Of a stretch of 64,000 nt of DNA, positions 8,666 to 19,404 are shown piece by piece. Within the stretch, counting starts at the first letter, position 1. Each line of letters starts with the position of its first letter. A program made the translations under genes and the position numbers. The stretch spans positions 1 to 64,000 of the forward strand of contig NZ_CBFHLV010000009.1 of assembly GCF_965656765.1 (NCBI RefSeq), in the 5' to 3' direction. The notes beneath the pieces were generated by a model, which worked only from the letters and a program-made list of their open reading frames with translations, searched no databases and was not told the DNA's origin. The stretch comes from Marivita sp965656765. GTDB taxonomy: Bacteria > Pseudomonadota > Alphaproteobacteria > Rhodobacterales > Rhodobacteraceae.

Positions 8666-9891
8666 TGCGTGACGATACGGGCGTCTGCGCGCAGTTGCGA
8701 CAGATAGCTTTCGGCCAACGATTGAAGGCGCTGATTGCGAAGCCCAAGCGCGAATTGATCACGATCCACATCATCATTCATCTCGGCGGTGCGTCCGCAT
8801 AGCATAAGGAACACCAGCGTCTGACCATTCGACCGGGTCAGCGCCGTGGACACTTCGCCCGGGTCAAGCTTTGACAGCTCGAACGCGATATCTGTGGGAA
8901 TTTCACCCGGCGGCAGCGCCTGACGGTCCAGCACATTCTCTGGCTGCCCTTGCGCGACACCATACAGATCGTCACAACGATCTACCTGACTGGCGAGTAC
9001 GCGGGCTTGGGCCAAGGTCGCGTCCGACCGGCCACCCGGCAAATAATAGGCTGCGTATTCGATCGCTGAATAGCTGGGCGGTGTGAACCCGGTCTCTTCG
9101 ATATCGCGAAGCTGGAACAGCGCCACGGCGTTCGGGATCGGGATCGGATCGGTCACTTCCCCCGGGGCCAGCGCCAACACCAGCGGGCGCAGCACTGGGG
9201 GCAAATCGTCAAGGTTCTGCCACGGTAAACGGCCACCTGCACCACGGCTGGATGTTGCGGAGTACTGACGGGCCTGCGCCGAGAATTCGGCAACTGACGT
9301 GGTTTGGCTGATACGTTCGGCACGAGCGCGCACGGCCTCGGCCTCGGCGGGCGGGGCGGGCATGATCAATTCCGACAGCAAAACACGCACCGATGATCCT
9401 CCAGAGGCCCCCAATGCGCGGTCGATCTCGTCCTCTGTCAAGTTCACGCGCCCGGCAAATCGCGCTTGCACGAGCAGCCGCCAGCTTAAGCCGGCGCGCA
9501 CGAAGTCGCGAAACGTCTGGGCCGAAACACCGCTGCCCTCAAGCGCCTGAATAAACTCATCGCGGCTCAGGTTGGCGCGGCCTGCAAATTCGGTCATGCC
9601 GTCCAGAACTTCTTCGGGCGAAGGCACGATCCCGGCTGCCTCGGCGGCCTGAATGCGCAGACGGTCGTCGACCAACTGCTCGCGCGCCAGTTCTTGCGCA
9701 TTGCCCGGTGCGTTGAGCACGGTCAACATACGAGCGCGTTGTTCCAGCTCATAAGCTGTCACCACGCTGTCATTGACGCGAATAACCGGTGCAAAAAGGT
9801 TCTGTGCTGGGGCTGCGACCGGCCCAAAGGCCAGCGTCACGCCTAAAGCCAAAGCGCTGAGTTTGCGGATGGACGTGTTCAGTAGCTGCAT
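8662..9891 (-). CDS. surA: periplasmic peptidyl-prolyl isomerase/chaperone SurA
   Basis: A 409-residue exported chaperone that escorts unfolded outer-membrane proteins across the periplasm. It has an N-terminal signal peptide (cleavage likely after PVAAPA), the SurA N-terminal domain beginning FAPVIRVNDSVVTAYELEQR, and a parvulin-type region that includes RQYSATSSRGAGGRLPW. I see one parvulin-like domain rather than the two of E. coli SurA. The start overlaps the end of lptD by 13 bases, placing this OMP chaperone directly with its likely client LptD. Confidence 0.92.
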   Translation of the reverse strand: MQLLNTSIRKLSALALGVTLAFGPVAAPAQNLFAPVIRVNDSVVTAYELEQRARMLTVLNAPGNAQELAREQLVDDRLRIQAAEAAGIVPSPEEVLDGMTEFAGRANLSRDEFIQALEGSGVSAQTFRDFVRAGLSWRLLVQARFAGRVNLTEDEIDRALGASGGSSVRVLLSELIMPAPPAEAEAVRARAERISQTTSVAEFSAQARQYSATSSRGAGGRLPWQNLDDLPPVLRPLVLALAPGEVTDPIPIPNAVALFQLRDIEETGFTPPSYSAIEYAAYYLPGGRSDATLAQARVLASQVDRCDDLYGVAQGQPENVLDRQALPPGEIPTDIAFELSKLDPGEVSTALTRSNGQTLVFLMLCGRTAEMNDDVDRDQFALGLRNQRLQSLAESYLSQLRADARIVTQ

Positions 9892-12035
9892 GAACGGCGG
9901 TACTCCTTGCCGCTGCCGCCTGTGCTGAAGCCAGTCAGCGCGACGGTCAGGCCAAAATCGGTAGATGGTTCAAGATTAGTGGAAGAGGCAAAGCTGCGCG
10001 AGACCGAAAAGTCCACCGCGACACATTCATTGCGGTATTCTGCGCCGATCCCTGCATTCAGGAACTGCCCTTCAGCGATATCGTAACGGGTGTTGCCTGT
10101 CGCAGTCCAGTTGCGGTCAACGTTGTAACGCCCATTCACGCGCCATTGCGACTGCGCATCGTCCCGGTCTTCTGCCGGGTCGGTGGTTAGCAGGATATAG
10201 GACGCCCCAAGACTATACCGGTCGCTGGTGACGTTTGCCGTCATCTCGGCCTTGGTAAACCGCGTCTCGCCGCTATCATAAAGCCCACGCGCCAAAAGCT
10301 GCAGCCCGGTCTGGTGCGCAAACTGCCCGGCGACAAGCCAGTCCGACGACTCACTATCCAACCCCGAGGACCGCGACAGGTCTTCGTCAAGGTCTTCGCG
10401 CCAGACTCGGCCCACTGCAAACGAGGCGCGCCAACCTTCAGGGTCTTGGCGCATCCAGCGCAACCCTGCGGCCCCGATCACCCCGCGTTCGCGGCGGTCA
10501 GGGGCGGGAAAACGCGACAGCGACAGCAGATTTCCTTCATCGAACTCGACTCGTGTGCTTTCGTCATTGGGCACACCCGACCGTTCGCCGCCGATCCAGC
10601 CCACCTGGACGATCGGTTCAACCAGCACCCGCGCACCGGATGCGGTCTTTTTCACAAAGGGCCAGCGCAATTCCACCGATGCGGCAGGCGTCACTTCGGT
10701 ATAGTCCCCTTCGGCGGTGATATCCTGATCCACGATGAATTGATCGACCCAAAGCTGTGCCAGTGCACCTGCGCGTAGACCGCCGGGCAAGGTCCATCGA
10801 TCCCGCCAGCTGAGGTCCAGATTGGCCCGCGCAACATCGCGACCATCGACCACGCTGTCAGCATCGGTCCCATCGGTGTCTGTATTGGAATAGCGGTAAT
10901 GTCCATGTAACTGGAATCCCAACCGGACCTCGCCACCAACCCGCTTGGGAAAGAAACGGCGGTTGTAGCGCAAATCACCGATGATCGTTGGCTGCGTGGC
11001 ATTGTTTTCGCCGTCGGTCAGGCTTTCGTAATGGATCGCGCCGATCGACAGGAAACTGTCCCGCTTGCTGCGCGACAGCGTTATTGCGCTGTCCAAACGG
11101 TCTTTCTTGAAGTCACTGTTGTAGTCGTTGAGATACGAGTCGTCGCTCACCGCTTCGATATCAAAGGACAGCCGAAAATCGCGGGGCAGACGAAAAGCGC
11201 CTTCGGCAAAGAACAATCCACGCGCCTCACCGCTTTCCAGATTGTCCCGGCTGATCGCACCGTTAACGGTGATGTCGCCCGTGCGGAACGCCTGGCGATA
11301 CCGCAACTCCAGCGTTCGGGTGATCGGCGAGATATATGGCGTCAACGTCAAATCTGCATGATCCCCAATTGGGATGAAGTAGGGCAGTTTGATCCCGAAC
11401 CCCAGCAAAGTCGAAGTCTTTAGTTCGGGGATCAGAAATCCACGCGCGCGCTCTAGCGTTGGATCGGGCAGGCGCATCCGCGGGATATAGAACACCGGCA
11501 CGCCTAAAACGCGCAATTGCGCATCGTCGAAGTAAATCTGCCGCTCTTCGGCATCATGTACGACGCGGCTGGCCCGAATGGCCCAAAGCGGTGGTCCCTC
11601 GCTGCCACACACCTGACACGAGGTCGCGGCCACCTGGCTCATTGCCGTGTAGCGCCCTTGCACCCGGGCTGCCCGTGCAGATGCGATTTGTAGCTGTTCC
11701 TCCAATACAAAGCGCGCGCTTTCTAGAAGGCCGTTCTGAAACCCCTGATCCAGTTCGGCCTGCGTCGCGGTCAGCACATCGCCATTCGGCTGGGTGATCC
11801 GGATCGGCCCTTGGATATCCAGCGTGTTGTCCGCCCGGTTGTAAATCACGCTCGACGCGGTCAGGCGCGTGCCTTGATGCAAAGCTTCCACGTTGCCTGT
11901 TGCCACCAGTGTATCGCCGCCTTGCTGGACCAACACCTGATCCGCCAACAACACCACGTCACTCGATTGCGCGGTGGCCGGGTTTGTGATTATGACCAAT
12001 GCCAGAACACAGGCCAGAACAGAGCGCAACATCAT
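9879..12035 (-). CDS. lptD: LPS-assembly outer-membrane protein LptD
   Basis: About 718 residues. LptD is the outer-membrane barrel that inserts lipopolysaccharide into the outer leaflet. It has a signal peptide (cleavage likely after NPATA), an OstA/LptA-like beta-jellyroll domain (DVVLLADQVLVQQGGD...), and a long barrel with many aromatic-ended strands. Cysteines in SCQVCG and near the C terminus (NECVAV, RRSCSY) fit the inter-domain disulfides of the family. The start is one of two adjacent ATGs (12035 or 12032) after a GGGAGG site. The first overlaps the lptG stop as ATGA. A longer frame to 12098 would lie inside lptG and is not needed. Confidence 0.94.
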   Translation of the reverse strand: MMLRSVLACVLALVIITNPATAQSSDVVLLADQVLVQQGGDTLVATGNVEALHQGTRLTASSVIYNRADNTLDIQGPIRITQPNGDVLTATQAELDQGFQNGLLESARFVLEEQLQIASARAARVQGRYTAMSQVAATSCQVCGSEGPPLWAIRASRVVHDAEERQIYFDDAQLRVLGVPVFYIPRMRLPDPTLERARGFLIPELKTSTLLGFGIKLPYFIPIGDHADLTLTPYISPITRTLELRYRQAFRTGDITVNGAISRDNLESGEARGLFFAEGAFRLPRDFRLSFDIEAVSDDSYLNDYNSDFKKDRLDSAITLSRSKRDSFLSIGAIHYESLTDGENNATQPTIIGDLRYNRRFFPKRVGGEVRLGFQLHGHYRYSNTDTDGTDADSVVDGRDVARANLDLSWRDRWTLPGGLRAGALAQLWVDQFIVDQDITAEGDYTEVTPAASVELRWPFVKKTASGARVLVEPIVQVGWIGGERSGVPNDESTRVEFDEGNLLSLSRFPAPDRRERGVIGAAGLRWMRQDPEGWRASFAVGRVWREDLDEDLSRSSGLDSESSDWLVAGQFAHQTGLQLLARGLYDSGETRFTKAEMTANVTSDRYSLGASYILLTTDPAEDRDDAQSQWRVNGRYNVDRNWTATGNTRYDIAEGQFLNAGIGAEYRNECVAVDFSVSRSFASSTNLEPSTDFGLTVALTGFSTGGSGKEYRRSCSY

Positions 12036-13126
12036 CCGTCCTCCCTGTGCAGGATCAAACCAAGCGCCAAAAGGATCGACGCCATCGGTGGTACCCAAGC
12101 TGCGGCCAACGGGTTCAATTGCCCGTTTTCACCAAGGATCTGCGCGAAGTTTCGCACGTAATACAACGAAAACCCTAGGAGAACCGCTGACAAAACGGCG
12201 ATACCCGTGCCGCCCATACGACTGTGCCGCATCGTAAACGCCGCGCCGATCAACACCATTGAGATCAGAAACACTGGCCGCGCCAGTTCCATCTGCAACC
12301 ACACCGCATGACGGCGTGCTGAGAACCCGGCGTCTTCAAGATCGGTGATAAATCCCTGCAACTCCCAGACCGAGATTGCAGAAGGCCGCCCGAACCGGTC
12401 CTTGATGCTGTCCTCAGTCAGGGTGGAAGATACCGTCAATTCGTCATGCAGCACCGAATTGGTCTCTGGGTTCACACCTGCCACCAAAGGCCAAACCTTG
12501 GCGTCGCGCAACGTCCAGGCCCCTTCAACCAGCTCCGCCTCTGCAGCCTCAATCCGCCGGACAGGCCCGCCGCCTTCGGCATAAGCCACGAACATCACGT
12601 CATAAAGAACAGTCCCATTGGGGTTCGCCCGCGCCGCGCGGATCACTGTTTGGCCACGAGGATCGGATTGCCGCAACCACAGGCCTTCGGCCCCGATTGA
12701 CAGCGCCGATGTGCCTCCGTTGCGATAGGTTTCGCGCAGATCGGAATAGGCTTTCGATGTTGCCGCCACGATCGGGTTGCCCATTGCCACCGCAAGCCCC
12801 CCAATCGTTGCAGCAACCAAGAGCGGCCCCACCAGTGCCGCCATGCCCGAACGCCCCGCAGTTCGCGCCACCACAAGTTCGGAAGACCGCGCCAACGCCA
12901 CGAACAGTGCGATGGACGACAGGATCATGACCAGCGGTAGGATTTGATACATGCCTTCAGGCGTGTTGAGCAGCGTCAGCTTCATGACCTCGCCAAAGCT
13001 CACAGAATTGTCGAGCCGCCGTATTTGTTCCACCAGATCAAGCAGCACCTGAAACAGGAAAAAGATCCCGAAAATTGCAAGAAACGTCCAAAGGAACCGT
13101 TTGGCAAAATACAGGTGCAACGTCAT
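12032..13126 (-). CDS. lptG: LPS export permease LptG
   Basis: A 364-residue inner-membrane subunit of the LptB2FG transporter, which extracts LPS from the inner membrane. It has an N-terminal membrane segment (FLWTFLAIFGIFFLFQVLLD) and LVEQIRRLDN, more hydrophobic helices, a periplasmic beta-jellyroll middle, and closing C-terminal helices. Start and stop overlap lptF and lptD by four bases each. The ATPase gene lptB is not in the window. Confidence 0.95.
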   Translation of the reverse strand: MTLHLYFAKRFLWTFLAIFGIFFLFQVLLDLVEQIRRLDNSVSFGEVMKLTLLNTPEGMYQILPLVMILSSIALFVALARSSELVVARTAGRSGMAALVGPLLVAATIGGLAVAMGNPIVAATSKAYSDLRETYRNGGTSALSIGAEGLWLRQSDPRGQTVIRAARANPNGTVLYDVMFVAYAEGGGPVRRIEAAEAELVEGAWTLRDAKVWPLVAGVNPETNSVLHDELTVSSTLTEDSIKDRFGRPSAISVWELQGFITDLEDAGFSARRHAVWLQMELARPVFLISMVLIGAAFTMRHSRMGGTGIAVLSAVLLGFSLYYVRNFAQILGENGQLNPLAAAWVPPMASILLALGLILHREDG

Positions 13127-14256
13127 GCCGAGGCCTCCGTGACACTCGCATGACGCGGTTGTCTAAATGGACGCGCGGCAAGGTGCAGAACAATCCCCAC
13201 AATCGCCAAGCCCACGACAGACGGCAGGTACACAAGCGGCCACAGCATTGGATTGTTGCGGCTTGGATCGGTGACCGCACTTTCCACCAGTTTCACGACC
13301 ACCAGCAGGAAAATCGCCACCACAATCTGCCGCCCGACGCCGAACCGGCTAAAGCTTCCTGTGAGAAGCGTGGAAAATCCGATCAAGGCCGCGACCAGCC
13401 CCAAAAGGGCGTTCTGAAAGCGGCTGTGCAGTTCTTCGTTGATGCGCGCGATGGGAACATCAACGAACGCAGCCATTTCTTGCGGGCGGGTGATCAGATC
13501 CCACGTGGCCAAATGCCTGGGTCGCAAGTTAAGATTTTGGTTCTGTACGATCAACGTGCTGATATCATATGTGAAATCCTGAAACAGCGTTGTCGATAGC
13601 GCCCCGGTTTCGATCCGTAATGTTTGCGCCAAGCCACTGATCATCACCAATCGCGGGCCGCTGTCACCTTGCACCACATAGGCGCGTTCGGCGGTATAGG
13701 TCACTTCGCGGTCATCTTGCCTGCGATCCGAAAGGAACACGTCCCGCAATTCACCTTCGGGAGTGATGTCGCGGATGAAGAACGTAACCCCCGGTCCGGG
13801 ATGCAAGAACGCCCCTTCACGCAAGAGCCGCGCGCTAACCGATCCGGAAATCTCAACCTCGCGCTCTTTCAGCTGCGCCACAGACGCAGGCACCAGAAAA
13901 TGCGTCAGCGCCGAAAGCATCAACGCCACGATCACGCCAAAAAAGAACACCGGCCTTGCCAGTCGCCATGGGCTGTACCCGGTGGCTTGCACCACGGTCA
14001 GCTCAGAATCGCCCATAAGCCTGTTGGTGACATAAACAGCGGCGGCAAATGACGCCATCGGCAGCACCAGTGCGATCACGCTGGGCAGGCTAAGCGCAGT
14101 GAATTCAAGAAAAACCCCTGCTGAATGGCCATCGGCGATCAATCGATCAAAAAGCACCACAGCGCGGTTGACCCAATACACGGCCACCAGAACAAGCGAG
14201 AAGAACCCAAAGAGGACCATGAGTTGCGACAGCATGTATCTGTCGAATCTCGGCAC
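13123..14256 (-). CDS. lptF: LPS export permease LptF
   Basis: A 377-residue partner of LptG. It starts MPRFDRYMLSQLMVLFGFF, typical of LptF, with six predicted membrane segments around a periplasmic domain. The GTG at 14256 is preferred because AAGGGG lies just upstream. The open frame runs to 14442, but that extension would overlap the pepA start on the other strand and has no family similarity. This is the first gene of the minus-strand operon and diverges from pepA. Confidence 0.93.
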   Translation of the reverse strand: MPRFDRYMLSQLMVLFGFFSLVLVAVYWVNRAVVLFDRLIADGHSAGVFLEFTALSLPSVIALVLPMASFAAAVYVTNRLMGDSELTVVQATGYSPWRLARPVFFFGVIVALMLSALTHFLVPASVAQLKEREVEISGSVSARLLREGAFLHPGPGVTFFIRDITPEGELRDVFLSDRRQDDREVTYTAERAYVVQGDSGPRLVMISGLAQTLRIETGALSTTLFQDFTYDISTLIVQNQNLNLRPRHLATWDLITRPQEMAAFVDVPIARINEELHSRFQNALLGLVAALIGFSTLLTGSFSRFGVGRQIVVAIFLLVVVKLVESAVTDPSRNNPMLWPLVYLPSVVGLAIVGIVLHLAARPFRQPRHASVTEASA

Positions 14257-14387
14257 AACAGACCCCTTCACACGACATAGAGTGGAGCAGCATGCCCCAC
14301 ACCCTAGGGTTTGCGGGAAAACCCGCCTCTGGTCAACCGCGCGCACGGGCGCTACCCCTATGACAATCGCATCATACGGAGCAGAAC
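14257..14387. promoter_or_regulatory. divergent lptF/pepA promoter region
   Basis: This 131-base gap must contain the promoters for the lptF operon (minus) and pepA (plus). A perfect GCGGG-AAAA-CCCGC inverted repeat lies in its middle (about 14310-14325). Promoter hexamers were not clear enough to assign. Confidence 0.5.
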
Positions 14388-15863
14388 ATGGCGGAACTTC
14401 GCGCACTGACCTTCCAGCCGGTAGATCTTGACGCTTTGGCAACAGCCAAAGGCCGGATTGCCGTCTTTATCACCCCTGATCTGAAACTCACCGCAGGCGC
14501 ACGGCGCTTGAATCGCTTGGCCAAGGGGGCCATCGCCCGCGCAACCACGTCTGAGGCGTGGGACAAGCTGTCCGAGGGCAAGGTCATGTCGCTGGCTTGG
14601 CCCGCCGGGCTAGAGGCCGACACAGTTGATCTGGTCAAGCTGTCTCGGCGTCCCTCGCAGGATTTGGCGCGCAAGGCTGGTGCAACACTCGCGGTGGCTG
14701 CTGGCGCATCCGAACTCACTGCACTGGTAGAAGGAACGCGGTATCCTGAAGAAATCGCGCTTGGCCTTGCCCTGCGCGGCTACGGCTTTGACGACCACAA
14801 AACGAAAAAGGGCGACGCCTTGGGGCTGGCCACGCTTATGTGTGCTAAACCAGACGAGGCCGAAGCAGCGGCTGCCCCACGCCTTGCCGTCGCTGAAGGC
14901 GTGCATTTCACCCGCGATTTGGTGAACGAACCCGCGAACGTTTTGACCACAACCGAATTTGCAAAGCGGCTCGAAGCCCTGAACTCTTTAGGAGTCGAGG
15001 TTGAAGTGCTGGAAGAAAAGCAGCTTGCCAAGCTCGGCATGGGGGCGTTGCTCTGCGTCGGACAGGGATCTGACAGCCCCTCCAAGGTGGTCGTCATGCG
15101 CTGGAACGGTGGAGCAAAAGATGACGCGCCATTGGCGCTGATTGGCAAAGGCGTTGTGTTCGACACCGGTGGCATCTCGCTCAAACCGGCGGGGGGCATG
15201 GAAGATATGACGATGGACATGGGCGGCGCAGGTGTGGTTGCGGGCGTCATGCACGCCATCGCCAAACGCAAGGCTAAGGCAAATGTCGTTGGCATGGTGG
15301 GGCTCGTCGAAAACATGCCTTCTGGCAATGCCGTGCGCCCTGGTGATGTTGTCACCTCTATGAAGGGCGACACAATCGAAGTCATAAACACCGACGCCGA
15401 AGGACGCTTGGTGCTTTGCGACGTGATGTGGCACGCACAGGAATCGGTGAAACCCGCCGCAATGATCGACCTTGCCACCCTCACGGGGGCTTGCATCATT
15501 GCACTCGGACACGAAAACGCGGCTGTTTATTCCAACGACGACCCGCTTGCGAACGCATTCCTCAAAGCGGCGGAAACCGAAACCGAAGGCGCATGGCGGA
15601 TGCCACTGGGCCAAGCTTACGATGATATGCTCAAATCACCTGTCGCTGATATGAAAAACGTCGGTGGCCGTCCGGCTGGATCGATTACGGCCGCGCAGTT
15701 TCTCAAACGGTTCGTGAAAGAGGAAACACCCTGGATCCACCTCGATATCGCAGGTGTGGCCCACGTCAAAACTGATCTCGACATGTCACCCAAAGGGGCC
15801 ACAGGCTGGGGTGTGCGCGCACTCGACCGGCTGATCGCGGACAAGTTCGAGGTCACAGACTGA
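14388..15863 (+). CDS. pepA: leucyl aminopeptidase (M17 family)
   Basis: A 491-residue cytoplasmic aminopeptidase using two metal ions to remove N-terminal residues from peptides. The M17 signature NTDAEGRL is present, and other family blocks are clear: VNEPANVLTT, GKGVVFDTGGISLKP, DMGGAG and DLATLTGA. GGAGCAG precedes the ATG. The holC gene begins three bases after its stop. The pepA-holC pairing is widespread in proteobacteria. Confidence 0.96.
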   Translation: MAELRALTFQPVDLDALATAKGRIAVFITPDLKLTAGARRLNRLAKGAIARATTSEAWDKLSEGKVMSLAWPAGLEADTVDLVKLSRRPSQDLARKAGATLAVAAGASELTALVEGTRYPEEIALGLALRGYGFDDHKTKKGDALGLATLMCAKPDEAEAAAAPRLAVAEGVHFTRDLVNEPANVLTTTEFAKRLEALNSLGVEVEVLEEKQLAKLGMGALLCVGQGSDSPSKVVVMRWNGGAKDDAPLALIGKGVVFDTGGISLKPAGGMEDMTMDMGGAGVVAGVMHAIAKRKAKANVVGMVGLVENMPSGNAVRPGDVVTSMKGDTIEVINTDAEGRLVLCDVMWHAQESVKPAAMIDLATLTGACIIALGHENAAVYSNDDPLANAFLKAAETETEGAWRMPLGQAYDDMLKSPVADMKNVGGRPAGSITAAQFLKRFVKEETPWIHLDIAGVAHVKTDLDMSPKGATGWGVRALDRLIADKFEVTD

Positions 15864-15866
15864 TCC

Positions 15867-16325
15867 ATGGGTGCGGCCTATTTCTATCACTTGACGCAAA
15901 AGCCGCTCGAGGCGACCTTGCCCATGCTCTTGGGCAAGGCGCTTGGCGCAGGCTGGCGGGTCGCGGTGCGGGGAACAGATGCTGCACGGATGGATTGGTT
16001 GGATCAAAAGCTGTGGCTGGGACCCGAGGAGGGGTTCCTGCCACACGGGGTCGCAGGCGGGCCGCACGACGCGGCACAGCCTGTGTTGCTTACTTTGTCA
16101 CCGCAAGCGGCCAACAGCCCACACTGCCTGATGACAGTGGACGGTGCCGATGTGACAGCAGACGAGGTGCAGCAGTTGGAACGCGTCTGTGTGTTGTTTG
16201 ATGGCAATGACCCGGCAGCTGTCGATGTGGCACGCGGCCAATGGCGCAGCCTGACGGGTGCAGGGTGTTCGGCGCAGTATTGGTCCGAGGAATCGGGGCG
16301 CTGGGAAAAGAAGGCTGAGGCCTGA
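15867..16325 (+). CDS. holC: DNA polymerase III chi subunit
   Basis: A 152-residue clamp-loader accessory protein that links DNA polymerase III holoenzyme to single-strand-binding protein. The family pattern is clear: AAYFYHLTQKPLEATLPMLLGKAL at the N terminus, RMDWLDQKLWL, then VCVLFDGND and an RGQWRSL segment before the C terminus. It directly follows pepA and is probably in the same transcript. Confidence 0.93.
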   Translation: MGAAYFYHLTQKPLEATLPMLLGKALGAGWRVAVRGTDAARMDWLDQKLWLGPEEGFLPHGVAGGPHDAAQPVLLTLSPQAANSPHCLMTVDGADVTADEVQQLERVCVLFDGNDPAAVDVARGQWRSLTGAGCSAQYWSEESGRWEKKAEA

Positions 16326-16335
16326 ATTCCACGCC

Positions 16336-16350
16336 TTAACAAAAGGTTAA
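16336..16350. promoter_or_regulatory. CtrA-box-like TTAA-N7-TTAA sequence
   Basis: TTAA CAAAAGG TTAA fits the spacing of the alphaproteobacterial CtrA recognition sequence and lies about 140 bases upstream of lpdA, just after holC. A single match in A+T-rich DNA is weak evidence. The same bases can also form a small TTAAC/GTTAA hairpin. Confidence 0.25.
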
Positions 16351-16372
16351 ACGGTCAGTGTTCTTTACCCAT

Positions 16373-16390
16373 TGTTTCGCGCGCGAAACA
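16373..16390. promoter_or_regulatory. perfect 18-base palindrome upstream of lpdA
   Basis: TGTTTCGCGCGCGAAACA is fully self-complementary. It lies in the 166-base gap before lpdA, about 100 bases ahead of the start codon. The dyad with a GC-alternating centre suggests an operator for a dimeric repressor or activator of lpdA. No T-run follows, so a terminator is unlikely. Confidence 0.5.
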
Positions 16391-16491
16391 TTTGGACCGA
16401 TCCGGACCTACTTGCGCACACCCCATTGTGAGCCCTTTCGCTTTCGCCTACGCTTTGCTTTGAACCTGACCTTGAGGGAGGAAAGCAGGCG

Positions 16492-17883
<1,392 letters not shown>

Positions 17884-17937
17884 GGCGCCATTAGGCCGCT
17901 GTTTACCGAATCCTCATATGGATTTGTCGGAGGGTTT

Positions 17938-17961
17938 AAGATTATTCGTACGAATAATCTT
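17938..17961. promoter_or_regulatory. perfect 24-base palindrome between lpdA and the SDR gene
   Basis: The left half is AAGATTATTCGT and the right half is its exact reverse complement, centred between 17949 and 17950. It lies in the 120-base gap between two converging genes, so it is not an obvious promoter operator. It can fold into a 10-bp stem with a GTAC loop. There is no T-run, so it is not a classical terminator. Confidence 0.55.
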
Positions 17962-18003
17962 GGGGCTGACCATAAAATTCTGGGGTTCTTGTGTATTGTG
18001 GTG

Positions 18004-18747
18004 TCACACGTGCTGGCCGCCGTTTACTTCGATCTCGGTGCCTGTGACATATCCGCTTTGCCCTGAGCACAGGAAATAGATCACATCCGCCACTTCCTGA
18101 GGTTGACCAAGACGGCGCATTGGCAACTTTTCAACGATTTTGTCTGTCCCTTCGCTTAGAATGCTGGTCTCGACCTCTCCCGGTGCAATTGCGTTCACGC
18201 GCACACCCAAGGGGCCGAAATCATGCGCCATTTCCCGCGTTAATGCTGCGAGCGCTGCCTTAGAGGTGGCATAGGCGGCACCTGCAAACGGATGTACGCG
18301 GGCGCCTGCGATGGACGTAACATTGACAATTGACCCCTGGGCCTGGGCCAGTTCGTCTTTCAACCCACGTCCAAGAACAACCGAAGCGAAGAAATTGACA
18401 TGAAACACTTTCCCCCAATCGCGCAAATCGGTGTCTAGCGTGCTCAGACGTTCGCCGTCGGGCCCTTTCGGCGAAATCCCTGCATTGTTCACCAGAGCAT
18501 CGAGCCGCCCACCGTCCAGACGCTCTTTCACTGTCCTCACGGCCTCCATTGTCTGTTGAGGATCGGCAAGATCAACCTGAATATGATTGCGCTCTCCGCC
18601 GGGCCACGGGCAGTCGGGCGAAAAGGCCTGCCGCGAACAGCTGATCACGCGCCAGCCTTCGGCCGCGAACTTCTTGACGGTGGCATGGCCGATGCCCCGG
18701 CTTGCGCCGGTCAGCAGCAGGGTGCGTTGATGCGAAATATCTGACAT
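18004..18747 (-). CDS. short-chain dehydrogenase/reductase
   Basis: A 247-residue NAD(P)-dependent oxidoreductase. It has the Rossmann motif TGASRGIG near residue 14, NNAG, a catalytic YATSK, and a C-terminal SGQSGYVTGTEIEVNGG, all standard for classical SDRs. It appears to be the last gene of a minus-strand group with the HD hydrolase, a small protein and an alpha/beta hydrolase. No substrate can be assigned. Confidence 0.88.
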   Translation of the reverse strand: MSDISHQRTLLLTGASRGIGHATVKKFAAEGWRVISCSRQAFSPDCPWPGGERNHIQVDLADPQQTMEAVRTVKERLDGGRLDALVNNAGISPKGPDGERLSTLDTDLRDWGKVFHVNFFASVVLGRGLKDELAQAQGSIVNVTSIAGARVHPFAGAAYATSKAALAALTREMAHDFGPLGVRVNAIAPGEVETSILSEGTDKIVEKLPMRRLGQPQEVADVIYFLCSGQSGYVTGTEIEVNGGQHV

Positions 18748-18795
18748 GGGTTCACCCTAGGCGATGTTGTGCTGCGGTGCGAGGTCCAAAGCGTA

Positions 18796-19374
18796 TCAGC
18801 TGCGATCTGCAAAAAATGCGGCCACTTTCGGCTGCAGCCACGCCCAGATTTTTGGCGCACCTTTGTTGATCTTAGGGCCAATACGGTCGGCAAACCGGTC
18901 ATATGTCACGTTGTAGTCGATCCATGATCCGCCGCCCGAGGCAAGGTTTTGCATCGGCGGCTGCATCCGGTCGATGGATTTTGCGAATTGCGCTTCGGGG
19001 GTTTCGTTGGCCTCGAATTCGTCCCAGATCGCACGAAAGCTCTTTGCCTGATCATCGGGCAGCAAGCCAAAAATGCGGTCTGCAGCAGCTTGTTCCTGAA
19101 GCGCCAAGGCGTCTGTATCGTGATCGCCAAAAACAGGTGCATCGCCCGCATCGATCTCAACCAGATCATGCAGCAAAAGCATCTTGATGATTTTACTGGT
19201 CTCCAGCCGCTGTTCTGCATGTTCGGACAGGACCAGCGCATAAAGTGCGATGTGCCAGGAATGCTCGGCACTGTTTTCCATTCGCGACCCGTCACAAAGC
19301 GTGGTGGCGCGCAAGATGGATTTCAGGCGATCCGCTTCGGTGAGGAACGCCATTTGCTGGTCCAGTCGGGACAT
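18796..19374 (-). CDS. HD-domain hydrolase (YfbR/HDDC2-like, probable 5'-nucleotidase)
   Basis: A 192-residue HD-fold metal-dependent phosphohydrolase. The metal ligands are visible as AEHSWH (His38) and LLLHDLVEIDAGD (His69-Asp70). Related proteins remove phosphate from deoxynucleoside 5'-monophosphates. It lies between the SDR and a small conserved protein on the same strand. The function is inferred from fold and motif alone. Confidence 0.82.
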   Translation of the reverse strand: MSRLDQQMAFLTEADRLKSILRATTLCDGSRMENSAEHSWHIALYALVLSEHAEQRLETSKIIKMLLLHDLVEIDAGDAPVFGDHDTDALALQEQAAADRIFGLLPDDQAKSFRAIWDEFEANETPEAQFAKSIDRMQPPMQNLASGGGSWIDYNVTYDRFADRIGPKINKGAPKIWAWLQPKVAAFFADRS

Positions 19375-19404
19375 GACACCTCTGACGTGTTGAAACCAGA
19401 GCGG

